Below, in pieces: positions 25,160 through 34,943 of a stretch of DNA of 64,000 bases. Position numbers and translations under genes: made by a program. Source of the DNA: Actinoplanes sp. TBRC 11911 (GTDB taxonomy: Bacteria; Actinomycetota; Actinomycetes; Mycobacteriales; Micromonosporaceae). The stretch covers positions 97,211 to 161,210 of the forward strand of contig NZ_JABBNC010000020.1 of the NCBI RefSeq assembly GCF_012933445.1, given 5' to 3'. Each line of letters begins with the position of its first letter. The stretch's first letter is position 1. The notes under the pieces were generated by a model that worked only from the letters and a program-made list of their open reading frames with translations, ran no database searches and was not told the origin of the DNA.

Positions 25160-25234
25160 CGCAAGGCCCTAGCAAGGCCGTAGCAAGGCGCTAGCAAGGC
25201 CTCAGCAAGCCGTAGCGACGCCGTAACAAGCCCC
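25157..25234. repeat. Short imperfect tandem repeat, unit TAGCAAGGCCG
   Basis: Starting in the stop codon of the oxidoreductase gene, about seven copies of a 10-13 bp unit (TAGCAAGGCCG and variants) run to 25234, each beginning TAG, TCAG or TAAC. The copies decay to the right. Confidence 0.8.
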
Positions 25235-25602
25235 GGCGACCCGGGTGCCGTGCCGAACGTAGCACCATCGGGTGACACCCCGCCGGGTTTGCGCGAGATC
25301 GGTCCGGGGAAGACATTTCCCGGGCCGGGAAAGGCTCCCACCTGGTCATCCACCAACCAATTACGGAAATAGAAATACGCGGATCGACACCTCAAACTCG
25401 ATTCTTTTCCACGATTGGTCATGGGTGAATGTCTGAAATCGCCCGCGGAACATTCCGGAAGTGTGTTGGCATGGTCGACGGAAATAACGAGTTGTCCGGG
25501 TTCCCATTGCCGCGCATTCTCTGGCGGTAGGGCGCGGCCTGCGGTTATGGGCCACGTCGGCGGGATTCGCGCGAGTGCCCCGGGCCGATATCGGAGGCAA
25601 CA
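25235..25602. other. Non-coding leader of the NlpC/P60 gene
   Basis: No convincing gene is seen between the tandem repeat and the Shine-Dalgarno of the hydrolase gene. The region is less GC-rich in the middle (25330-25500). It has a TTCCCG/CGGGAA pair (25317-25331) and GGGTGAAT near 25422. The latter recalls one conserved element of c-di-AMP (ydaO) riboswitches, but the other conserved blocks are not found. Confidence 0.4.
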
Positions 25603-26418
25603 CTGCATCGTCCGTCCCCGAGCCGGGCGCTCACCGCCGGTGCTATCGCGCTGGCCGCCATCGCGCCGGCGTTCGACGCTACCGAGCACGCCCAGGCCGT
25701 CCCGGCTCCCGATCCCGCCGAAAGAGGCACCAAGGCATCGGCGCTGCAAGCGCCGGCGCTTAGGAAAATCGACCAGAATGTCGCTTTCGGTGACCGCGCC
25801 ACCATGGCGCAACGCGCCTCCCGGGCCTCCGCCCGGCGCGGCAACCATCTCCGGCGGGCGAGCGAGCTGCGCACCGCCGAGCGCAAGGCCGTACGAAGGG
25901 CGGCCCGCGAGGCGACCCGCGCCAGAGCCCGTGAGGCACGCTGGGCCCGCGAGGCCCGCGCCGCGCACCGCGGGGCCACCACCCCACGGCGGGCCACGCG
26001 GCACATCATCCGACGGACCCACGTCGTCCGCTCGGTCGTCACCAGACACGCCGTGGTCAAACGGGGCCATCAGGTGGTCCGTGTGGCCAACGGCATGACG
26101 GCCGTGATCGCGTACGCGAAATCGCAGGTCGGCCGGCGCTATGTGAGCGGCGGCGAGGGCCGGGGCGGTTTCGACTGCTCGGGTCTGACCAAGCGTGCCT
26201 ACGCCCAGGCCGGGGTGCGGCTGCCGCATTCGTCACGCGCCCAGGCCGCCCGCGCACGGGTCATCTCGCGGTCCAAAGCACGGCCCGGCGACCTGGTCGT
26301 CGGCAGCGGCCACGTGGGCATTTACATGGGCCGCGGCATGATGATCGACGCGGGTAACCACCGGACCGGGGTGGTCTATCGCAAGCTCTACTCGGGGCTG
26401 CGAGTGGCGCGTTTCTAG
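25603..26418 (+). CDS. Secreted NlpC/P60 peptidoglycan hydrolase, probable CTG start
   Basis: The C-terminal domain (about 120 residues) is NlpC/P60: AYAKSQVGRRYVSGG, the nucleophile in GGFDCSGLTKRAYAQ, the His in GHVGIYMGRG and the third polar residue after DAGNH. It would cut peptide stems of peptidoglycan. The first in-frame ATG (25804) gives 204 residues without a signal peptide. Reading further upstream, the frame is open and encodes RALTAGAIALAAIAPAF, a good signal-peptide core, starting at CTG 25603, which follows GGAGG by 6 nt. I therefore annotate a 271-aa exported protein. The middle is very Arg/Ala-rich and probably binds wall polymers. CTG initiation is rare, so the start needs care. 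Confidence 0.75.
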   Translation: MHRPSPSRALTAGAIALAAIAPAFDATEHAQAVPAPDPAERGTKASALQAPALRKIDQNVAFGDRATMAQRASRASARRGNHLRRASELRTAERKAVRRAAREATRARAREARWAREARAAHRGATTPRRATRHIIRRTHVVRSVVTRHAVVKRGHQVVRVANGMTAVIAYAKSQVGRRYVSGGEGRGGFDCSGLTKRAYAQAGVRLPHSSRAQAARARVISRSKARPGDLVVGSGHVGIYMGRGMMIDAGNHRTGVVYRKLYSGLRVARF

Positions 26419-26466
26419 GCCGTGAATGCGAAATCAGCGAACGGAACGGAACACGGCCCACCACGA

Positions 26467-27672
26467 TCAGCAGCGCGGCAGGGTGAGCCGGACGGTCGTC
26501 CCCACGTCCGGCTCACTCGACACGTGGATGCTGCCGTGGTGCGCCTCGATGATCGACTTGACGATCGACAGGCCCAGTCCGGGGCCGGGCACCGCCATCA
26601 CGTCGGCGGCGGCACAGCGGTAGAAGCGGTCGAAGACGTGCGGCAGGTCGTCCGAGTCGATGCCGACCCCGGTGTCCGAGATGATCAGCTCGGCTTCCGG
26701 CCCGGTGTCCGAGTCGACGGTGATCTCGCCGCCCGGCTGGGTGAACTTGATCGCGTTGACCACCAGGTGGTTCAGGGCCTGGGCCAGGCGTTTCGCGTCG
26801 CCGCGGGCGGGTGCCGGGCGGGCGGTACGGTCCCACAGCGCGACCTTTTTGTGCTCGGCCAGCGGCCGGCACGCCGCGATCACCTGATGGGTCAGGTCCG
26901 CGAGGTCCAGCTCGCCCAGGTCAAGCCGCACCACGTCGTCGTTCTGGCGGGCCACCTGGAGCAATTCCTCGATGAGCCGCAGCAGCCGCTCCGAATTGCG
27001 GTCCATCACCGACAGGAACCGCCGCGAGGTGTCGCCGTCGAACTCGCCCTCCAGCAGGATCTCCAGATAGCCGCGGATGGTGGACAGCGGCGTGCGCAAT
27101 TCGTGGCTGACGTTCGCCAGGAACGAGTCCTTCATCCGGTCGAGCTGCCGCAGCCGGTCGGCGATCTCCCCGGCGTGCCGGGCGTAGCGGCGTAGTTCGA
27201 GCTGGACCGCCGCGTGCCGGGCCAGGCTGCGCAGCGAACGCCGTTGCGCGCCGCTCAGCTCCCGCGGCACATGATCGACCACGCAGACCGTGCCGACCGA
27301 GTGGGTGCCGTCCAGCACGACCGGAGCGCCCGCGTAGAACCGGATCCCGCCGTTCTCGGCGGTCACCACCGGGTTGTCCGCGAATCGGGCGTCCCGCGAC
27401 GCATCCGGCACCTCGAGCAGGTCGTGGCCATGGATCGCGTACGCGCAGAACGAGAGGTCCCGGGAGGTCTGCGCGATGTCCAGCCCGACCCTTGCCTTGA
27501 ACCACTGGCGGTCCTCCGCGACCAGGCTGACCAGGCCCATCGGCGTACCGCAGATCTCCGACGCCAGCAGCGCGATGTCGTCGAAATCCTCTTCCGGCGG
27601 GGTGTCCAGCACCTGTGTGTCGTGCAGTGCCGCCAGCCTGGCCGGCTCATCGACCGGCAGCGGGGCTCTCAT
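26467..27672 (-). CDS. GAF-domain sensor histidine kinase
   Basis: The 401-aa cytoplasmic protein has a GAF domain (residues about 10-165, with DLSFCAYAIHGHDLLEVPDA, typical of phytochrome-like and MHYT-less GAF kinases). A HisKA helix pair follows (SHELRTPLSTIRGYLEILLE, phosphorylated His), then HATPase_c with NHLVVNAIKFT, DTGVGID and GLGLSIVKSIIEAHHG. It has no membrane span. ATG at 27670-27672 is chosen; the open frame runs further but is unlike the family. No response regulator is adjacent, so it is an orphan kinase in this window. The signal is unknown. Confidence 0.9.
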   Translation of the reverse strand: MRAPLPVDEPARLAALHDTQVLDTPPEEDFDDIALLASEICGTPMGLVSLVAEDRQWFKARVGLDIAQTSRDLSFCAYAIHGHDLLEVPDASRDARFADNPVVTAENGGIRFYAGAPVVLDGTHSVGTVCVVDHVPRELSGAQRRSLRSLARHAAVQLELRRYARHAGEIADRLRQLDRMKDSFLANVSHELRTPLSTIRGYLEILLEGEFDGDTSRRFLSVMDRNSERLLRLIEELLQVARQNDDVVRLDLGELDLADLTHQVIAACRPLAEHKKVALWDRTARPAPARGDAKRLAQALNHLVVNAIKFTQPGGEITVDSDTGPEAELIISDTGVGIDSDDLPHVFDRFYRCAAADVMAVPGPGLGLSIVKSIIEAHHGSIHVSSEPDVGTTVRLTLPRC

Positions 27673-27725
27673 GCCAAGATTTTCGCACCGGCTCCGGTGC
27701 CGCGAGGTGGTGTTCCGGGATTCAC

Positions 27726-27763
27726 AGCAGTCGGCACCCGCTCCAAACGGGTGCCGACTTGCT
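27726..27763. terminator. Strong hairpin in a divergent intergenic region
   Basis: GTCGGCACCCG (27730-27740) pairs exactly with CGGGTGCCGAC (27748-27758) around CTCCAAA. Flanking AGCA and TGCT extend the stem with one bulged T. It lies between two divergently transcribed genes, so a terminator for a small transcript, or an operator, are both possible. Confidence 0.5.
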
Positions 27764-27946
27764 GGGTGATCGCCACCAGGCACGGGGATCTCTGCCGCAC
27801 GCACCCGGTCGGATGTCAGACAGAAGCATCGCCCCCGGCGGCCGGCCCGCTACGGACGTCATGTGCGTCGCCCCGATCGGGTGAGGCGGGCTCAACAGTT
27901 AGGCTCGCGTCGATGGGGGAATCCTCGCAACGTCGCGGAGGACACG

Positions 27947-28477
27947 ATGAGTCTTGACCGTCCCGTAGCCCCGGATCCTTACGATCTTCTCCCGCCGGTT
28001 CCGGCCTTCAGCGTGGCCAGCACCGATGTGACCGACGGGCAGCCGCTCGACGATCTGCACGCGCATCCCAGCGTCGGCGGCAAGAATCTCTCGCCGCAGC
28101 TTTCCTGGTCGGGTTTCCCGGCGGAGACCCGCGGTTTCACGGTGACCTGCTACGACCCGGACGCTCCGACCGGCAGCGGCTTCTGGCACTGGGTCGTGGT
28201 GAACCTGCCGGTCGCCGTCACCGAGCTGGCGCGCGGCGCCGACCCGCTGCCTCTCGACGCGTTCACCGTGCGCACCGACTACGGCGAGCGTGGCTACGGC
28301 GGTTCGGCGCCACCGCCCGGCGATCGCCCGCATCGGTACTTCTTCGCGGTGCACGCGATCGACGTGGACCGGCTCGACGTGAGCCCGGAGGCGACTCCCG
28401 CCTACGTCGGGTTCAACCTCGCGTTCCACACGCTCGCCCGGGCGGTGATCACCCCGACCTACCAGGTCAGGGCCTGA
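27947..28477 (+). CDS. YbhB/YbcL family (PEBP, Raf kinase inhibitor-like) protein
   Basis: The 176-aa protein matches the bacterial phosphatidylethanolamine-binding protein family: FSVASTDVTDGQPL, GGKNLSPQLSWSGFP, YDPDAPTGSGFWHWVVVNLP and DRPHRYFFAVHAID. The conserved Asp-x-Asp-Ala-Pro and the ligand-pocket His residues are present. No signal peptide is seen, so it is cytoplasmic. GGAGG lies 5 bp before ATG. The gene ends against a hairpin terminator. Physiological role in bacteria is largely unknown. Confidence 0.93.
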   Translation: MSLDRPVAPDPYDLLPPVPAFSVASTDVTDGQPLDDLHAHPSVGGKNLSPQLSWSGFPAETRGFTVTCYDPDAPTGSGFWHWVVVNLPVAVTELARGADPLPLDAFTVRTDYGERGYGGSAPPPGDRPHRYFFAVHAIDVDRLDVSPEATPAYVGFNLAFHTLARAVITPTYQVRA

Positions 28478-28482
28478 CGGGA

Positions 28483-28514
28483 AAAGGCCGCCGGGTGCGA
28501 ACCTGGCGGCCTTT
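28483..28514. terminator. Bidirectional rho-independent-like terminator
   Basis: AAAGGCCGCC (28483-28492) and GGCGGCCTTT (28505-28514) form a perfect stem with a 12-nt loop and A/T edges on both sides, between the convergent PEBP and methyltransferase genes. Confidence 0.85.
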
Positions 28515-28529
28515 CGCGTACGCCTGTGC

Positions 28530-29243
28530 TCAGCGGGGCGTGCGAGCCACGACGAACACCGACTGACCGAACGGCGGCTTCACCATGCGCTCGGCGGCCT
28601 TGGTCACCGGCAGCACGAGCGAGTCGTACACCTTGACCATCGGGCCTTCCTTCGGCGTGAGCTTGAAGACGCTCGTCGCGCCGTAGTAGCCGATCAGGCC
28701 CAGCGCGTTGGCGTAGTGCAGCTTCTCCACGGTGAGGCCGGCCTCGGCCATCGCGGTGCGCATGGACTTCTTCGTGTAGCGCCGGATGTGGCCGGTGGCG
28801 ATGTCGACCTGGCTCATCGCGAACATGAACGCCGGCACGATCAGGATGATCCGGCCGCCCGGCACGACCAGGTCGGCCATGCTGCGCAGGGCGCCGACGT
28901 GGTCCTCGATGTGCTCGAGCACGTTGTAGGAGACGACCGCGCTGAACTCGCCCTGCGCGTCGGCCGCGGGCAGCAGCATCTGACGCACGTCGATGTTCGG
29001 ATGATCGGCCATGCGCTCCTTGAGCTGCACGAGCCGGTCAGGGTCGGCTTCCGTCGCCGTGAACCGCGGAAGGTGCTCAGCCCACTCGATCGCGTAGTCC
29101 CCGAGACCGCTTCCGATCTCGATCGGGTTCTTCCCCAGGTACGGGAGCGCGAGCTCGACGAACCAACGGCGATGGTTCACCGCGGTCGCCAAACCCTCGA
29201 GCACTTCGGACTGGATCCGCTGGTCTCCAGTGATGTCTGCCAT
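28530..29243 (-). CDS. SAM-dependent class I methyltransferase
   Basis: The 237-aa protein has the class I methyltransferase fold: motif I IEIGSGLGDYAIEWAEHL, acidic loop ATEADPDRL, motif IV AVVSYNVLEHIEDHVGAL and VPGGRIILIVPAF. GHIRRYTKKSMRTAMAEAGL is typical of the group that modifies sugars or lipid-linked glycans. It lies divergent to a large membrane protein that resembles GT-C enzymes, so a role in surface glycan decoration is possible. ATG at 29241-29243 is chosen over an upstream ATG (29303) that would add 20 atypical residues. Substrate unknown. Confidence 0.88.
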   Translation of the reverse strand: MADITGDQRIQSEVLEGLATAVNHRRWFVELALPYLGKNPIEIGSGLGDYAIEWAEHLPRFTATEADPDRLVQLKERMADHPNIDVRQMLLPAADAQGEFSAVVSYNVLEHIEDHVGALRSMADLVVPGGRIILIVPAFMFAMSQVDIATGHIRRYTKKSMRTAMAEAGLTVEKLHYANALGLIGYYGATSVFKLTPKEGPMVKVYDSLVLPVTKAAERMVKPPFGQSVFVVARTPR

Positions 29244-29498
29244 AAGTAAGGTTCCCTCGTCTTGCCGATCCGAGCTGACAGCGGGACCGGACGAGCTAAC
29301 CATCCGGGACGCCTAACCGAAAGTTGAGCCGTGGTCGGCCGCTCATTATTTGCCTGATTGAGACATTGGCTTGCTGGGTACACCACTTGGTTGGCCCCGC
29401 ATGCCGACGCCCCCTAAAACGACGTAGATATCGGCTCGATCACGCATCGGCCGCTCGTCACAACAACGTTACCAACCTCGGTTAGGGTTGCCGCTGCT

Positions 29499-31477
29499 AT
29501 GACGATTACGGGTATTGACTCGACTGGCAAGTCGACCGGCGGCAACGTTGTCCCGCCACGACCACAGAGCGACGCCGAAGACCTGGAAGCCCAGCTGCGG
29601 ACGATCCGCGCGGACGCTGCGCCGAACACGGCCACCCCGGTCATACCCGAAGTCGAGGCGGCCCCTGAGCAGCAACGCGATACCCGGCGGTGGCTTCGCG
29701 CCCGGCGCCTGATCAGTTGGCGCGACCTGCTGGCGATCGCGACATTCGTCGCTGTGGCGATCTACATCACCGCACCGTTGTGGGCCAATCTTGATCACCA
29801 ACTACGCGACGATCCGCAGGACCAAGCTTTCTTTGAGTGGATGTTGGCGCATGGTGCGCGGGTGCTCACGGATGGCGCATATCCGTTCTTCTCGGATCGC
29901 ATGAATTACCCCGATGGGGTGAACATGATGGCCAACACCTCGGTGTTGGCCGTTTCACTGCCGTTGACGCCGGTGACTCTGCTCTTCGGTCCGCATGTGT
30001 CGTTCAACGTATTTCTTACTCTCGCGTTGGCGCTGACCGGCATCTCGTGGTATTTCGTGCTGTCTCGACAGTTCGTACGATCGCGCCTCGCGGCTTGGGT
30101 GGGCGCACTGTTCTGCGCGTTCGCGCCCAGCATGGTGGCGCACGCCGGCGGCCATCCGAACATCGTCTCGCAGTTCCTGATCCCCCTGATCATCTGGCGT
30201 ACGCTGCGGCTTCGCGATGATCGGCGGCCGATGCGCAATGGGCTGATCCTGGCCGGCCTGCTGGTTTGGCAGGCATTCATCAACCTAGAGATCTTGTTCA
30301 TGACCGCCGTTGGCCTCGGCGTCTTCTGCGTCGTCATGGGGTTGACCCGGCGCAAGCGCAACCCGGGCGAGATCCGAAACTTCCTGCGCGGCTTGGCGGT
30401 GGCCGCGGCGGCCGCGGTCACGTTGCTCGCATATCCGCTGTCGGTCCAGTTCTTCGGGCCGCAGTCGTATCACGGGCTGGCGCCGTTCGTGCGCAACTTC
30501 GGTGCCGATCTCGCATCGTTCACCGCCTATTCGAGTCGATCCATCGCGGGGAATTCCGTGGTGTCCGACCGGCTGGCGCAGAATCCCGCGGAACAGAACG
30601 CATTCTTCGGCTGGGGACTGGTGGTTCTGTTCTTCGGGCTGCTGGTGTGGATGCGGCGCCGGGTGGAGGTGCTGACCCTCGGCGGGGTGGCACTGCTGTT
30701 CGCGGCGATGTCGCTCGGACCGCGAATTTACGTCAATGGGATCAACACCGGGATTCCCGGCATCTGGGCCGTACTGCACAGCGTTCCGGTGCTGAACTCG
30801 GCGGTGCCGACCCGCTGGGCGATGGCGGTCACCCCGGTCGTCGGCATCCTGCTGGCGATGGGCTGCCAGCGCGCCCGGGAGGTCATGCGAACGTCGTCGT
30901 CGGCGCGCGGCCCGGTGCGGGTCGCCACGATCACGGCGGTGGCGATGGCTCTGGTGCCGCTCGTGCCGACCCAGCTCGAGACGTCGCGGATGATCCCGAC
31001 GCCCGCGTTCGTCACCTTCGGCGACTGGAAGCAGTACGCGGCCGGCGATCACACGATCGTGCCGCTGCCGACGCCGGACTCCAGCTACCCGGACCCGCTG
31101 CGGTGGAGCGCGCAGACCGGACTGGACATGCGCATCGCCGGCGCGTACGCGCTGCTGCCGAACCAGAACCCGCTCGACCCGGACGACCGCACCGCCCAGT
31201 TCTCGCCGCCGTGGCGCCCGACCAGCGGTCTGATGGCCTCGATCCGGCAGGGCAACCCCACCCCCGAGATCAATAACGTACGGCGTGAGATGACGCTTGC
31301 CGACCTGCGCTACTGGCGGGCCGGGGCGATCATCCTGGCCCCGCAGATCCGGGACATCGAGATGATGCAGACGATGACCGAACTGCTCGGCTTCGCGCCG
31401 ACGTGGAAGGGCGGCGTCTGGGTCTGGGACGTGCGGCACCTGGTCGACGACCCGAACGTGGTGCTGACCGGCCCGGA

Positions 31478-31490
<13 letters not shown>
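29499..31490 (+). CDS. Large polytopic membrane protein, GT-C-like
   Basis: The 663-aa protein has a disordered N-terminus (about 70 residues), about ten membrane spans (from residue 75 to 475) and a C-terminal soluble domain. The loop after the first span contains DDPQDQAFFEWMLAHG, an acidic region in the position where GT-C glycosyltransferases keep catalytic Asp/Glu. NGINTGIPGIWAVLHSVPVL and the soluble tail are characteristic of actinomycete conserved membrane proteins. I infer a lipid-sugar-dependent glycosyltransferase; the family was not recognised exactly. ATG 29499 is the second codon-like start with no strong Shine-Dalgarno. The 3' end overlaps the convergent TMEM175-like gene by 13 bp. 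Confidence 0.75.
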
Positions 31491-32167
<677 letters not shown>

Positions 32168-32300
32168 CGAACTCCCCTTCCGTCGCGGTCCTGGAGCTAA
32201 GGACCGGACGGGCGGGTGAGTTGTGACCGAAGTCTCCACACTGGACAGCCCGGCTGGCCGCGTGAGGAGAGTGAGTGGCGCCTGGCCGGGCGCCGGTGGA

Positions 32301-32321
32301 CGGGACTTTTCGAAAATCCCG
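32301..32321. terminator. Terminator-like hairpin after the FhuF-like gene
   Basis: CGGGACTTTTCGAAAATCCCG is a near-perfect palindrome (one extra base) located 11 bp beyond the stop of the minus-strand FhuF-like gene. Confidence 0.6.
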
Positions 32322-32331
32322 TACCGGATGA

Positions 32332-33123
32332 TTATTTGATGCAGCAGCCCCGGCAGACCTTGGGCGTGGGCAGGGTGAAGGCCAGGCAGCAGGTCTTGCG
32401 CTGGACGTCGAGCTGGCCCTGGCGGTCGTGCACGAGCTCGGTGAGGTCCTCGACGCCCAGGGCGGCCTGCAGGTCGGCGATGGTCTCGGCGGACGGGCCG
32501 GGCAGCGTGTCGGCCGAGCGCAGGACGCCGTAGGCGATGGCGGAGGCGAGCGAGCCGAGCAACAGGCGCTTGCCCAGCCGGACCCGGTCGTGGATCGCGT
32601 CGAGCAGCGGGGTGACGGTCTCGTCGAGAAGCGTGCGCCGGAGCTCGTCGAGCAGTGCCGTCTCGTCGGCGACGACCCGGACCTGGGGCAGGCCGGCGAT
32701 GGCGATCGGATCGCCGGGCAGGACCGCGACCGGGATGTCGTCGCGCAGGCCCAGCGTGAGCAGCGGGCGCGCGGTGCGGAAGTGGACCAGCACGTTCGAC
32801 GGGCTGAGCAGCGGAACCCGGCGCGACGACGCGTAGGCCAGCACCGCGGGCAGCGCCAGCCAGTAAGTGAACGACTTCCAGGCGAGCGCGGCGGCGGCGT
32901 GCGGCTGCGCGTTCCAGCTGCGGCGGGCGGCGTCCAGCATGACGTCGAGATTGTCGGTCGCCAGCGTTGCCGCGGGGATCCAGCCGGTCGGGTCGGAGAC
33001 CAGCAGATCGGGCGCGAGGCTCGGGATCTCGGTGGTGGTGCCGAACATCGCGCGCAAGGTCGCGATCACCGGGTCCAGAGGCTTGGCGGTCGTGTGCAGC
33101 CGGGGATGCTGGAGCGTAGTCAC
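32332..33123 (-). CDS. FhuF-like ferric-siderophore reductase
   Basis: The 263-aa protein ends with a cysteine cluster (CC at about 245-246, C at 257, CC at 260-261; read KTCCLAF and VCRGCC). This C-C-x10-C-x2-C pattern is the [2Fe-2S]-binding site of FhuF, which reduces ferric siderophores in the cytoplasm. The rest follows the FhuF/IucA-C-like core (RSWNAQPHAAAALAWKSFTY). It starts with GTG at 33121-33123. An IdeR/DmdR-type iron box lies about 105 bp upstream, which supports iron regulation. It is divergent to the XRE-deformylase gene. Confidence 0.88.
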   Translation of the reverse strand: MTTLQHPRLHTTAKPLDPVIATLRAMFGTTTEIPSLAPDLLVSDPTGWIPAATLATDNLDVMLDAARRSWNAQPHAAAALAWKSFTYWLALPAVLAYASSRRVPLLSPSNVLVHFRTARPLLTLGLRDDIPVAVLPGDPIAIAGLPQVRVVADETALLDELRRTLLDETVTPLLDAIHDRVRLGKRLLLGSLASAIAYGVLRSADTLPGPSAETIADLQAALGVEDLTELVHDRQGQLDVQRKTCCLAFTLPTPKVCRGCCIK

Positions 33124-33227
33124 CGAGAGTTATCCCACCGTTGCGCGAGTCGAGTGGTGGATCACCGTGTTCACCTCGTCATACCTCGCCAGCGTCGGGG
33201 TCTCTCAAGACGACCCACCGTACAACG

Positions 33228-33247
33228 TTAAGGCTAGCCTAACCAAT
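33228..33247. promoter_or_regulatory. IdeR/DmdR (DtxR-type) iron box
   Basis: TAAGGCTAGCCTAACCAAT matches the consensus TTAGGTTAGGCTAACCTAA at about 15 of 19 positions on the minus strand, with a perfect central AGGCTAGCCT. A second short inverted pair GGTTACCTAACC lies at 33278-33289. The site is in the gap between the divergent FhuF-like and XRE-deformylase genes. Confidence 0.65.
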
Positions 33248-33401
33248 CCGGGTACTCGGACGGATACCCCAGGAGAGGGTTACCTAACCCACACCGGCGG
33301 CGTTGGGGCTTTCGTCAAGGTATCTGTCGGCTACGCGCTACTAGCACCTTGCGGACACCGGCGGCGGCGACACTTAAATTCTCGTCGCGAAGGGGACATC
33401 G

Positions 33402-34943
33402 ATGATGACCACCTCGCCCGTCGAGCGGGCCGCTGACCAATTCGTGACCGCGTTGGCGCACTGGCGGGTCGAGCGCGGGATGAGCAAGAAGCAGCTCGCC
33501 GCGCGGATGGGATTCGATCCTTCCTACGTCAGCCACGTCGAAGGACGCCGGCACAAGCCCACCGAGGATTTCGCCCGCCGGGCCGAGGCGGTGCTGAGCG
33601 CGGGCGGGGCCATCTGGCAGCGCTTCCAGGAGTACGACGAGCTCCGCCACGCCCGCGGGACCAACGGCATGCACCGCGATCCGCCGGTCCCCGCCCAGTG
33701 GCTGCCGCCGGGCACCGGGCTGATCGTCGAGCGCGAGGTCGCCGAGCTGGTCTACGTCGACGGCCGGTACCGCTGTACGGTGCGCCGCTGGCTCTACAAC
33801 GCGGGCGCCGAGCCGGTCACGCGGTACATGGCGAAGATCGCGGTGGACCGGTACCCGAACGACCCGTCCGGCTCGAATCGGCACCACCGCGAGCACCCGC
33901 TCACGTTCGAGGAGATGGACCTCTCGGCGCTGGCCGGCGACGGGGACGCGGTCGAGCGCATGCAATGGCGGGTGAAGCTGGACCGGGACGCCTCCAAGGA
34001 GGTGTGGCTGCTCTTCGCCAACGAGCGCGGGCAGTTCCCGCTGTACCCGGGGAAGCGGACCAAGATCGAGTACGCGTATACGGTCGGCGCGGAGAAGTGG
34101 GGCCAGTGGTTCCAGCGGGCCGTGCGGCTGCCCACCCGCACGCTGACCGTGCGGCTGAACTTCCCGGTCACCTTCGACCCGCAGGTCTGGGGGGTGGAGA
34201 CGTCGCTGGCCGCCGAGGTGCCGGTGCGCACCCCACTGGAACGGCACGACGAGAACGACCGGGCGATCTTCGAGTGGACCACCGACGCGCCGCTGCTGAA
34301 CGCCCGCTACCGCCTCGAGTGGCGGTTCCGCGGGCCGGGCGCGCCGTCGTACACGGAGTTCGCCCCGGTGGCGCGTCTCAACGGGCACGACCGGGCGTCG
34401 CGCCGGATGCGGGGCATCGGGATCGTGCAGCGCGGCTCGGATCTCCTGCGCCAGCGGGCGCGGCACTTCCAGCTCCCGCGCGAGGAGCTGGAGGCGCGGG
34501 ACGCGGTGACGGCGCTGCTGACCTCGCTGGTGCGGTTGGAGGAGCTGCACGACTTCAGCAAGGGCGTGGGCCTGTCGGCCCCCCAGATCGGCCGGTCGGT
34601 CGCGGCCGCGGTGGTACGCCCCGCCGAGCGCGCCGCCGAGCCGTTGGTGCTGCTGAACCCCCGTGTCGTCGGGGAGTCCCTGGAACGCGACGAGCAGTAC
34701 GAGGGGTGCTTGTCCTTCTTCGACTACCGCGGGATCGTGCTGCGGCCGTTGCGGATCGACGTGGAGCACGCCCGCTTCGACGGCACCCGGGTGATCACCT
34801 CGTTTGAGCGGGCGATGGCGCGGCTGGTCGGGCACGAGATCGATCACCTGGAGGGCCGGCTGTACGTGGACCGGATGAACGCCGAGTCGAACCTGGTGCC
34901 AGTGGCGGTTTACAACCAGACGGGACGGCCCTGGGACTACTGA
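33402..34943 (+). CDS. XRE helix-turn-helix fused to peptide deformylase-like domain
   Basis: The 513-aa protein has an XRE DNA-binding domain at residues 18-68 (LAHWRVERGMSKKQLAARMG) and a C-terminal deformylase domain. The deformylase motifs are GVGLSAPQIG (about 387-396), EGCLS (434-438, metal Cys) and HEIDHLEG (477-484, HExxH). The usual Gln before HExxH is Gly here. The middle 300 residues form a beta-rich region of unknown role. A standard bacterial deformylase is 160-220 aa and does not bind DNA. The protein could be a regulator that senses formyl-peptides or metal. ATG 33402 has a nearby ATG codon pair. It converges on the flavohemoprotein by 7 bp. An iron box lies about 155 bp upstream. 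Confidence 0.85.
   Translation: MMTTSPVERAADQFVTALAHWRVERGMSKKQLAARMGFDPSYVSHVEGRRHKPTEDFARRAEAVLSAGGAIWQRFQEYDELRHARGTNGMHRDPPVPAQWLPPGTGLIVEREVAELVYVDGRYRCTVRRWLYNAGAEPVTRYMAKIAVDRYPNDPSGSNRHHREHPLTFEEMDLSALAGDGDAVERMQWRVKLDRDASKEVWLLFANERGQFPLYPGKRTKIEYAYTVGAEKWGQWFQRAVRLPTRTLTVRLNFPVTFDPQVWGVETSLAAEVPVRTPLERHDENDRAIFEWTTDAPLLNARYRLEWRFRGPGAPSYTEFAPVARLNGHDRASRRMRGIGIVQRGSDLLRQRARHFQLPREELEARDAVTALLTSLVRLEELHDFSKGVGLSAPQIGRSVAAAVVRPAERAAEPLVLLNPRVVGESLERDEQYEGCLSFFDYRGIVLRPLRIDVEHARFDGTRVITSFERAMARLVGHEIDHLEGRLYVDRMNAESNLVPVAVYNQTGRPWDY

Noticed and set aside
25235..25602. c-di-AMP (ydaO) riboswitch upstream of the NlpC/P60 gene
   Set aside because: Only GGGTGAAT resembles the consensus; the other conserved blocks (GAACCCG, GGCGT region) are missing.
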